From: Deltaproteobacteria bacterium
GTDB taxonomy: Bacteria; Desulfobacterota; Deferrimicrobia; Deferrimicrobiales; Deferrimicrobiaceae
DNA: 49,647 nt
NCBI GenBank assembly: GCA_016218975.1
Contig: JACRCO010000093.1
Span: 1-49,647, forward strand
Reading direction: 5' to 3'
A program made the position numbers and the translations under genes. This document shows, one piece after another, positions 25,641 to 33,063 of this stretch. How positions within the stretch are numbered: position 1 is the stretch's first letter; the number at the start of each line of letters is the position of its first letter. Below the pieces are notes generated by a model, which made no database searches, was not told where the DNA came from, and saw only the letters and a program-made list of their open reading frames with translations.

Positions 25641-27206
25641 CTATACGACGTCCCTCCCGCGCGCCATCCGGGAACGGCGGGAGATCCGGCGGACGCCGAG
25701 CACAACTGCGGGCAGGAAAAGTATCGCGGCCCCGGCCATACGGCCGTTTTCACCGGAACCGGGATAGGCGACCATCGAACACCCCGATTCCTGGGCTGGC
25801 GTGACGATCGAAGATGTCTTGGCCGTCGTAACGTCGAGGTTCCGGTTTGTCCCGATCTCACCCGACCAGAAAATGACCACCTTCCCGGCCGACGGCATGT
25901 AGACGAATGCCGCCCTTGTATAGTCGCCGGAGAGCTCTTTCGGGTATTCTGTCGTACCTCCACCCCAGGACACCATCGAAGGTTGAAAATCGTAATAAGG
26001 CGATGAAGTGGTCAGGATAATCGCCCCGTAATCGCCGAATACGTTATCTATACCGTAGCCGGCAAGGTGAATTTTCCCGGCCGAATCCAGAAATGCGTCG
26101 GGGTGATACAGCCTGATTCCATCGGCGATGATGGCTTCGCCCAGGGGAGAAAGGAAGAATGTCCTCGCATCCGCCGTGAACGCCGGGTCGCCGTCCTGGT
26201 CGTCGGCATCGGGATTGATATTGACGATGCCCAAGTTCCCCGCCTGGCCCGACACCGTTTCGTCAGCCGCGAGAATGACGACCGAACTGGGGCTGTAAAC
26301 GAGCGTGATCGGAAACCCCCAGCGGATTCCCGGCGTCGCGATCACCTGGGTTGCCTGGATGACGTTGTTGTCGGGATTTCCCGCCGGTTGTTCTTTGACC
26401 AGCGCATAGTAAACAGGGCTGGTGACCGGAGTGGAGTTGTTCGCGACCCAGGCGATATGGGCACGGTTGGAAGAATCGAGTTTCAGGCTTGGGAGCGGAC
26501 GAAGCCCCCCGGTGTTGGTAATCGAAGAAAGCAGCACCGGTGTGCCGGTGACCGTCGCGTCGCCGAGCAAAACCCTGGCGAAGTAGACCTGGAACGATTC
26601 CGACGCGCCGATCGCCGATTTCGTGCAGAAAGCGATATGCGCGACATTATCGGTCGTGACGATCCCGAAGGAGATGTCTTCGATGTCGCTGGTGCTCAGG
26701 TCGACGGGCGAGGTCGGGAATCCCGTGATCTTTTTTACCGATATCGTGGTGATCGTGCTTCCCGTCAGGGCCACCCTGGCGAGGTAGGGCCGGTAGACGG
26801 TGGCCCCGGAGGACTCCTTTGCCTGGAAGAGGATCACGGCCTCGTGAGTAGATGTCCTCATGAGAATTTTCGGATGCCTCGCGTCGTAATACGCGTCATT
26901 GGGCGACGTGGAGTTGTCGACGGCGGTTGCATTGGTCAACCGGTAGGCATTGTCGGACGGAAACGTCGTTCTCACGAAATCGAAATTCCCGTCTACCGAA
27001 GCGATATAGACCTTGTAGACGCCGGAACCGGATGCATCGCCTATGAAAGCGACACGGACCGCCGTGTCGTCCAGCACCGCCGACGGCTGGTCGAAGATGC
27101 CGGTATTGTTGTCGTTGACCGGCAGGGTGATTTCCGCGGCGGCAGGTCCCGCAAAGGCGGCGGCAAGCAGCAAGGCAGCGAGGACGGCTCCGGCATATCG
27201 AGTCAT
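25641..27206 (-). CDS. Exported protein with cysteine-containing C-terminal sorting-type tail, inside the type II secretion operon
   Basis: The 521-residue product has a clear signal peptide (AGAVLAALLLAAAFAGPAAA). The central part is rich in repeats with aspartate and glycine turns and reads like a beta-propeller (VAFIGDASGSGVYKVYIAS, AHIAWVANNSTPVTS). The end has GCSMVAYPGS, a hydrophobic helix (AGAAILFLPAVVLGV) and RRISRRSR, similar in layout to the tail of the protein at 20650-22752. It sits between gspK and gspN, so it is probably made together with the secretion machine and may be a substrate. Function unknown. Confidence 0.82.
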   Translation of the reverse strand: MTRYAGAVLAALLLAAAFAGPAAAEITLPVNDNNTGIFDQPSAVLDDTAVRVAFIGDASGSGVYKVYIASVDGNFDFVRTTFPSDNAYRLTNATAVDNSTSPNDAYYDARHPKILMRTSTHEAVILFQAKESSGATVYRPYLARVALTGSTITTISVKKITGFPTSPVDLSTSDIEDISFGIVTTDNVAHIAFCTKSAIGASESFQVYFARVLLGDATVTGTPVLLSSITNTGGLRPLPSLKLDSSNRAHIAWVANNSTPVTSPVYYALVKEQPAGNPDNNVIQATQVIATPGIRWGFPITLVYSPSSVVILAADETVSGQAGNLGIVNINPDADDQDGDPAFTADARTFFLSPLGEAIIADGIRLYHPDAFLDSAGKIHLAGYGIDNVFGDYGAIILTTSSPYYDFQPSMVSWGGGTTEYPKELSGDYTRAAFVYMPSAGKVVIFWSGEIGTNRNLDVTTAKTSSIVTPAQESGCSMVAYPGSGENGRMAGAAILFLPAVVLGVRRISRRSRMARGRDVV

Positions 27207-27237
27207 CGAACACCCCGTGAATTGAATTGGATACGGA

Positions 27238-28227
27238 CTATTCTAATCGCCAGTACCGCCATTGTATATCATTTCCCGACCGCAACCCCACGGCCTCCAC
27301 CGTGCGGACGGTCCCTCCGTGGTCGCCCAGCGAGCGGACGCGGAAGACGGCGCTTTTAGCGTCGATCAGGTCCCGGAAACGTGTCTTGTCATATAGGTCT
27401 TTCAACTGTGTGCTGACGTTCGATATGTCGCGGGCTTTCTGGAACGGATTGTCCTTCCGGTAATCGACGATCTGGGCGGCCATGGCCTCGCTGATTTCCA
27501 CCGCATCGGAGGCGTCCTTGCCCGCCGAAAGCGACATCAGGATCTCTTTCGGTGCGGTGTTTATGTTTACAGTTCCCCCGGAATATATCGTCACAAACGG
27601 CTTCAGCTTTTCGAAATCCTCCTTCGTCACTCCACGGACAAGCCGAAACTCGTCCAGCGTGTCGAACAGGTCGTTTTTCGCACGGTAGGGGACCGGAAGC
27701 GACATGTAATAGGAGCTTTCCGCCCCTCCGGAGCGGGTCGTGTCGTCGTTGTCGAGCCAATCGACAGTCGCTTCCGCTACGAGGGGATCGATTCCGAGGA
27801 CCGTGAGGAGTTTCCTGAAGACGGCGAGCCGCTGCTCATCGGGCGCATTCCCGTTCGGAAGGACGAGCTTGTTCAGGTTGAACTTCCTGTCTTCGTCCTC
27901 CACGACCACCGTTACGATGCCGTCTCCCAGTTCTATGGGCGGGGCCGGCCGCGACCAGATTTCGTCCAGGGTATCGTAATCGTTGTTCCTCGAATCCTCG
28001 CGAAGCGCCACGCGCGCCGCCGCGAGGCCCCCTTCGGCGACCAGGGTGGAGCGGATGGAATCCCGGCCGTAGGCACCGGTCTGCGCCGCCCGCGCGCCGA
28101 TGCGGAAAATCTCGATGGCCATCACGACGATCATAACGAGGATCAGGAGCGTGACGAGGAGCGCGACTCCCGCTCTGTTACCGGGCAGGGGTTTCTCGCC
28201 TGGGTTATTCGCGATACTGTGCTTCAT
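27238..28227 (-). CDS. gspK: Type II secretion minor pseudopilin GspK
   Basis: GspK caps the pseudopilus tip. The 329-residue product has a basic leader ending PGNRAG, a hydrophobic stretch (VALLVTLLILVMIVVMAIEI) without the glutamate found in other pseudopilins, as is normal for GspK, and the large helical domain with LDNDD and VNINTAPKEILMSL, a helix-hairpin-helix-like signature of the family. Its ATG overlaps the gspJ stop by 4 bases. Confidence 0.94.
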   Translation of the reverse strand: MKHSIANNPGEKPLPGNRAGVALLVTLLILVMIVVMAIEIFRIGARAAQTGAYGRDSIRSTLVAEGGLAAARVALREDSRNNDYDTLDEIWSRPAPPIELGDGIVTVVVEDEDRKFNLNKLVLPNGNAPDEQRLAVFRKLLTVLGIDPLVAEATVDWLDNDDTTRSGGAESSYYMSLPVPYRAKNDLFDTLDEFRLVRGVTKEDFEKLKPFVTIYSGGTVNINTAPKEILMSLSAGKDASDAVEISEAMAAQIVDYRKDNPFQKARDISNVSTQLKDLYDKTRFRDLIDAKSAVFRVRSLGDHGGTVRTVEAVGLRSGNDIQWRYWRLE

Positions 28228-28937
28228 TTCGTCGCCGGCCGCTTCCCCGAGAAGAGGATCGAGGATTCCTGCCCCGCCAGAGGGAGCGTGATAGTTCGCT
28301 TGAACTCCCTGCCTTGCGAATCGGCAAGCATGAACGAAACCCTTTTCGGGAGTTTCCCCTTCGAAGCCCCGGCGTCACCGGACGGCCAATCGGCCGTCCA
28401 TTTTTCGCCCGAGGACAGTTCGACGCGAAAACCGGAGAGCCCCGAGGCGATGCGGGATTCGCTCGTGGGTATCTTGTTCTCGATCAATGGGAGGTCGGAC
28501 TGCTCGCGATACAGGTCGATCGATTTTCCGTCGCCGCCGACCTTGGCGAAATACCGGATCTTTACGATATCCGTCGCAGGGCGCGCGCTCGATGTGTCGG
28601 GCAGGGCGAAGGCGGTGAAAACGAGAGTGGATGCCGGTTTCCCGGAGAACGTGTCGGGCCGGCAGGTGAACGCCGTGGTTTCGACGGCGGGAGAAGAGAT
28701 CGCGCCGGGCAGGTCGGCTCCCAGGCGGTCCATGGCTATACGGATCTGCCGGAATCGGCTCGACCGTTCCGTGAGGATCTCGAGCCCGCGGCTTGCGCCG
28801 GTGAAGGTGGAAAGCAGAAGGACCAGGACGGTTGCGAGGATGGCAAGCGCGAGCAATACCTCGACGAGCGTGAAGCCGCCCCCTCGAAACGCACGTTTCG
28901 CCTGATCTGCAGGCGGAAGGGAATGGAGGCCTTCCAT
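28224..28937 (-). CDS. gspJ: Type II secretion minor pseudopilin GspJ
   Basis: The 237-residue product has a prepilin cleavage site in GGGFTLVEVLLALAIL with glutamate at the fifth mature position, followed by a periplasmic domain with ESRIASGLSGFRVEL near its end. It forms the tip complex with GspI and GspK. The gene lies one base after the gspI stop and overlaps gspK. The leader (about 21 residues) is longer than usual. Confidence 0.92.
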   Translation of the reverse strand: MEGLHSLPPADQAKRAFRGGGFTLVEVLLALAILATVLVLLLSTFTGASRGLEILTERSSRFRQIRIAMDRLGADLPGAISSPAVETTAFTCRPDTFSGKPASTLVFTAFALPDTSSARPATDIVKIRYFAKVGGDGKSIDLYREQSDLPLIENKIPTSESRIASGLSGFRVELSSGEKWTADWPSGDAGASKGKLPKRVSFMLADSQGREFKRTITLPLAGQESSILFSGKRPATK

Positions 28938-28938
28938 C

Positions 28939-29340
28939 TTATTTTGCCGCGATGCCGGCGAGCTCCACCTTTTCCTCGCGGCCCCCTTCGCTCCATTTGA
29001 CGGTCACGTGAACCTCGACGGCGTCTGCGTGCGGCGCCTGCCGGACAGCCCGTACCCATGAGTAGGCATCGTCGGGAGGAGCGAATCGCCCCGTGGTCTC
29101 GCCGACGTCGGGAAATGTGGATGTCGCCTCGCGCATGAGGGCCTCGCCGAGGTAGGACGCCGTGGTCCAATGTTCCGAGCGCGCCTCCGCGGCGATCGCA
29201 TCGGTCATCACCCGGTAGGCGATCACGAGCACCGACGAAAGGATCGCCAGCGCGACGAGCACCTCGAGGAGCGTGAAACCCCCTGCCAACTTCCTTGACC
29301 GGGGGACAAGTCCGTTGCGGCGATTGATGCCGTTACGCAT
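28939..29340 (-). CDS. gspI: Type II secretion minor pseudopilin GspI
   Basis: The 133-residue product has the prepilin motif GGFTLLEVLVALAIL after a basic leader and the GspI-type domain with EALMREATSTFPDVGE and VEVHVTVKWSEGGREEKVEL. The usual length is about 120-130 residues. It overlaps gspH by 8 bases. GspI starts the minor pseudopilin tip complex. Confidence 0.92.
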   Translation of the reverse strand: MRNGINRRNGLVPRSRKLAGGFTLLEVLVALAILSSVLVIAYRVMTDAIAAEARSEHWTTASYLGEALMREATSTFPDVGETTGRFAPPDDAYSWVRAVRQAPHADAVEVHVTVKWSEGGREEKVELAGIAAK

Positions 29341-29878
29341 CCTTGACCACCGTCCCTTCGAGCACTTCCATGGAGCCGTCGAAGGGATTTATCCGGAGCG
29401 TCCAGTCCGAAGCGTCTCCCCCGGCTTCCTTATCGCGGAAGAAGATCCGCGCGGCGGGCACCTTCCCGCCCGGCAGGTAGCGGATTTCGGTGACAAGGTC
29501 CAGCGGACGGTCTTCGTTCTCGATGCGGATGCCGGTGATCGTCAGCCTGCTGCCCAGCGGTTTCGCGGAGGGAGTGAAGCTCCTGCCGTCGGCAGTCTGG
29601 AACAGGTAGGTGCCTGCCTTGGGGTCAAGCACCAGGCGCGCCTCGCGTTTTTCGAACAGCGAAAGGTCGAACGCTTCCTCGGAGCCTGCCGCAAGCTCGC
29701 GGAAGACCGAACCGCGGTCGGGCTCGCCGACGCCGGCGAGGTGGGGCATGGCCAGCCAGAAGACGAGCCCGAGAACGAACAGGACGACCGAAAGCTCGAT
29801 AAGCGTGAATCCCCGGCGGTCCCGGGCGCGGCAGTCTCCGATGCGGCTACTTATCGTCCCAGCTGTTGATGTCCGCAT
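29333..29878 (-). CDS. gspH: Type II secretion minor pseudopilin GspH
   Basis: The 181-residue product shows RRGFTLIELSVVLFVLG, with cleavage after the glycine, and a periplasmic beta-rich domain. Its role is in linking the pseudopilus shaft and tip. ATG 29878 makes a 32-base overlap with gspG. No other start codon lies before the prepilin motif, so the overlap appears real. Confidence 0.88.
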   Translation of the reverse strand: MRTSTAGTISSRIGDCRARDRRGFTLIELSVVLFVLGLVFWLAMPHLAGVGEPDRGSVFRELAAGSEEAFDLSLFEKREARLVLDPKAGTYLFQTADGRSFTPSAKPLGSRLTITGIRIENEDRPLDLVTEIRYLPGGKVPAARIFFRDKEAGGDASDWTLRINPFDGSMEVLEGTVVKDA

Positions 29879-30302
29879 CTTCGCCTTCTCCGCCCTGCAC
29901 GCCGTCGGCGCCGTACGAGCTGATGTCGTAATCCGAGCGCTGCCCCGGAGACGCGTATACGTAGGGATTATTCCACGGATCCTTCGGCACCCGATCGATG
30001 TAGCCGCCCTTCCGGTAGTTCTTCGGGATCCTGCCCCCTTCGGGCTGCCGCACGAGCGCGTCGAGCCCCTGGTCGGTGGCGGGGTAGAAGCCGTTGTCCA
30101 GCTTGAACAGCTCCAGCGCCTGCTGGAGGCTCTTGATCTGGACGCGGGACTGCGTCTTCTTCGCTTCCTCCGTGCGGCCGACGAGCTTCGGCACCACGAG
30201 GGCTGCGAGCAGCCCCAGGATGACGATGACGACCATGATCTCGATGAGGGTAAAGCCGGCGCGGTCGCGCAGACGGTACGTTTCCTTTTTCCCTTTTCGC
30301 AT
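29847..30302 (-). CDS. gspG: Type II secretion major pseudopilin GspG
   Basis: The 151-residue product has the motif RAGFTLIEIMVVIVILGLL, then the family's typical sequence (VVPKLVGRTEEAKKTQSR, NGFYPATDQGLDALV, KDPWNNPYVYASPG) including the calcium-loop region near the C-terminus (DISSYGADGVQGGEGEDADI). GspG polymerises into the shaft of the periplasmic pseudopilus. ATG 30302 follows AAGGAGGA. Confidence 0.97.
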   Translation of the reverse strand: MRKGKKETYRLRDRAGFTLIEIMVVIVILGLLAALVVPKLVGRTEEAKKTQSRVQIKSLQQALELFKLDNGFYPATDQGLDALVRQPEGGRIPKNYRKGGYIDRVPKDPWNNPYVYASPGQRSDYDISSYGADGVQGGEGEDADINSWDDK

Positions 30303-30318
30303 CGAGCGATCCTCCTTC

Positions 30319-31524
30319 TTACCGAACGATCTGTGAGATTTCCAGCAGCGGCAGCAGGACGGAGATGACTATGCCGGCGACCACCATTCCCATCAACAGG
30401 ATGATGATGGGCTCCAGCAGCGAAAGGAGGCGGGAAAGCCTCGTCTCGATCTCTCCGTCGATGGCGTCCGCCATCTTCGACAGGATAAAGTCCAGTTTAC
30501 CGCTCTCTTCGCCGACCGCGACCATCTGTACGAGCGTGGGCGGGATTTCGGCGTGGACCCTCAAGGCCTCGGAAAGGGGAGCCCCCTCAACCACGCGGTC
30601 CGCCGCCGCGGCTATCCGCTCCGAGATAACCATGTTCCCCACAACCGGCGCGACGATCCGCAAACCCTTGTCCACGGGGATTGCCCCTGCAACAAGCGTG
30701 GACAGGGTGCGGCAGAAGCGGGAAAGGGCCGAAAGGTGCGCGAGCCGCCCTATAAGGGGGAACCGCAGGATCAGGTTATCGCGGCGGCGCTTCCCCCGTT
30801 CGGTCGCGAGATGTCTCCTCGCCGCCAGTATCCCCGCAGCGGCCAGGATCAGCATGGCCCACCAGCCTGCGGAAAAAACGTCGGTGACGAAAATAAGGAT
30901 GCGGGTCGGAAGGGGAAGCGCCCGGCCGAGGTGTGAGAACACCCCGACGATCTTCGGAACGACCACGGTCAGGAGGAATATGACCACCAGCGTGGCGACG
31001 ACCGCCATGAGAATGGGGTAGGTGAGCGCCGCCCGCACACGGTTCTTCGTCTTCGCCATTCCCTCCAGGTGGTCCGCCAGCCGGGAGAGCGAAAGGGAAA
31101 GCATCCCGCTTTCCTCGCCCGCCCGCACCATGCTCGCATACAGCTCCGGGAACATGTCCGGATGCGCCTCGATCGCGCGGCCGAACGGCATTCCGCCGCG
31201 CACCGCCTCCTGCATCTCGACCACCACCCGGCGGCCTTCGGAGTCCTCCATCTGCGAGGATACGGATTGCAGGGCCGAGACCACGGGAACTCCCGCGCCC
31301 ACAAGCGTGGCGAGCTGGCGGGTCAGCAGCGGCAGGAATTCCTGGCGCCCCAGCAGGGAAAACGTGGGGAACAGCTTCTCCTTCCCGGCGCTCTCCGCAA
31401 GCGTTACGGGATATGCCCCTTCGGCATGCAGCTTCCTTCGGGCGGCGGAAAGGTTGTCGGCGTCGACATTCCCTTTCCGCTCTTCTCCCGTTTTGGTGAT
31501 TGCCGTGTAATTGTAGGTGGGCAC
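30319..31524 (-). CDS. gspF: Type II secretion inner-membrane platform protein GspF
   Basis: The 401-residue product has two tandem F domains (about residues 65-190 and 270-390) and three membrane helices (ALTYPILMAVVATLVVIFLL; AMLILAAAGILAA; PIIILLMGMVVAGIVISVL). It starts at GTG 31524 with MPTYNYTAITKTGEE, the normal GspF N-terminus. It forms the core of the platform turned by GspE. Confidence 0.96.
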   Translation of the reverse strand: MPTYNYTAITKTGEERKGNVDADNLSAARRKLHAEGAYPVTLAESAGKEKLFPTFSLLGRQEFLPLLTRQLATLVGAGVPVVSALQSVSSQMEDSEGRRVVVEMQEAVRGGMPFGRAIEAHPDMFPELYASMVRAGEESGMLSLSLSRLADHLEGMAKTKNRVRAALTYPILMAVVATLVVIFLLTVVVPKIVGVFSHLGRALPLPTRILIFVTDVFSAGWWAMLILAAAGILAARRHLATERGKRRRDNLILRFPLIGRLAHLSALSRFCRTLSTLVAGAIPVDKGLRIVAPVVGNMVISERIAAAADRVVEGAPLSEALRVHAEIPPTLVQMVAVGEESGKLDFILSKMADAIDGEIETRLSRLLSLLEPIIILLMGMVVAGIVISVLLPLLEISQIVR

Positions 31525-31533
31525 GGGTAACCC

Positions 31534-33063
31534 TTAGTCTTCCTGGGTCACGCGAAGGACTTCCTCCGCGGAGGTGGTCCCGTCGCAGACCTTCTGCGCC
31601 CCCCCGGCGAGAATCGTCTTCATTCCGCGGGAAACGGCGAACGATTTGATTCCGTCCGCGTCGGCCCGCGTAAGTACCAGCGAGCGCACCTTTTCGTCCG
31701 CGGGGAGGACCTCGAAGATTCCGATCCGGCCGAGATACCCGGTATTCATGCAGCCCGGGCAACCCGCGGCGGTGTAAAAAGGCCCAGAGGGAGCGGCGGA
31801 GAGCCCCAATTTCCCCCACTGCGCCGGCGTCGGATCGTAGGGGACGCGGCAGGCGGGGCACAGCCTGCGGATGAGTCGCTGGGCGACGACCGCCGAGAGG
31901 GAGGAAGCGACCAGGAAGGGTTCGATTCCCATGTCGACGAGGCGCGTCACGGCGCTCGCGGAGTCGTTTGTGTGCAGCGTCGAGAGCACCAGGTGGCCGG
32001 TAAGCGACGCCTGTATGGCGATCTCGGCTGTTTCCGCGTCGCGGATTTCACCCACCATGATGATGTCGGGATCCTGCCGCAGGATGGAGCGCAAACCGTT
32101 GGCGAAGGTAAGCTGGATCTTCGGATTGACCTGTATCTGGCCGATCCCCTGGATCTGGTACTCGATCGGGTCTTCGATGGTGATGATGTTCTTCGTCCCC
32201 GAATCGAGACGGCGCAGCGCGGCGTAGAGGGTCGTGGTCTTCCCCGACCCGGTGGGGCCGGTCACCAGCACGATCCCGTTTGCGCGGGAAAGGAACCTCT
32301 CGAACTGCAAAAGGTCCTCCGGCGCCAGCCCGATGTCCTCGAGCCCCACCAGGATGCTCGAACGGTCGAGAAGCCGCAGGACCGCCCGCTCCCCGAAGGC
32401 GGTGGGTACGATCGATACGCGGATGTCGATCTCCTTCCCCCCGATCCGGATCTTGATCCGGCCGTCCTGGGGAAGACGGCGCTCCGCGATATCCAGCCCC
32501 GCCATGACCTTTATGCGCGACACGACAGGCGCGTGCCATTTCCGCGGAGCGGTCACCATCGGATAGAGGATGCCGTCGATGCGGTTGCGCACCGAAAGCT
32601 CCTTTTCGTAGGGTTCCACGTGGATGTCGCTCGATCGCTCCTTGATGGCCCGGAAGAGAAGGGAGTGGACGAACTTGATGACCGGCGCCTCGTCGGGCGT
32701 TTCCAACAGGTCCCGCGTTTCCTCGATCGCGGCCTCGACGTCCAGGTTCCACTCCCCGGAGAGCCCGTCGACAAGCTCCCTTTCCGGCGCGTGGATCTTC
32801 TCGTATGCGGCGTCGATTTTTTTGAGGATCGCGTCACCCGGGGCGGGAAGGACACGGATCGGTCCCACGAGGAACCTGACCTCGTCTATGGTCTCCGGGA
32901 CGTCGGGCCTGCCCGACAGCAGGACCAGCGACCCGTCCGCGTCACGGCAAGGTAGCAGAAGGTGTTTCCTTGCGTAACCGATCGGGAGTTTCCCCAGGAG
33001 GTCGGTCTCCGGCGCGAGAGCGTCCAGGTCCTGGATCGCTTCCTGTCGAGGATTTCCGCTCAA
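31534..33063 (-). CDS. gspE: Type II secretion ATPase GspE
   Basis: The 509-residue ATPase drives pseudopilus assembly. It contains an N-terminal N1E-type domain (LLGKLPIGYARKHLLLP), Walker A GPTGSGKTTTLYAAL, the Walker B region (RQDPDIIMVGEIRDAETAE), the His box TGHLVLSTLHTNDSASA and a tetracysteine zinc site (CPAC and CPGC). The start is TTG 33063 whose last bases are shared with the gspD stop (TTGA), indicating translational coupling. Confidence 0.97.
   Translation of the reverse strand: MSGNPRQEAIQDLDALAPETDLLGKLPIGYARKHLLLPCRDADGSLVLLSGRPDVPETIDEVRFLVGPIRVLPAPGDAILKKIDAAYEKIHAPERELVDGLSGEWNLDVEAAIEETRDLLETPDEAPVIKFVHSLLFRAIKERSSDIHVEPYEKELSVRNRIDGILYPMVTAPRKWHAPVVSRIKVMAGLDIAERRLPQDGRIKIRIGGKEIDIRVSIVPTAFGERAVLRLLDRSSILVGLEDIGLAPEDLLQFERFLSRANGIVLVTGPTGSGKTTTLYAALRRLDSGTKNIITIEDPIEYQIQGIGQIQVNPKIQLTFANGLRSILRQDPDIIMVGEIRDAETAEIAIQASLTGHLVLSTLHTNDSASAVTRLVDMGIEPFLVASSLSAVVAQRLIRRLCPACRVPYDPTPAQWGKLGLSAAPSGPFYTAAGCPGCMNTGYLGRIGIFEVLPADEKVRSLVLTRADADGIKSFAVSRGMKTILAGGAQKVCDGTTSAEEVLRVTQED

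Noticed and set aside
26067-27359. 430-residue plus-strand frame opposite the exported protein
   Set aside because: Arg/Gly/Asp-rich shadow of the minus-strand gene, with no ribosome site or recognisable domain.
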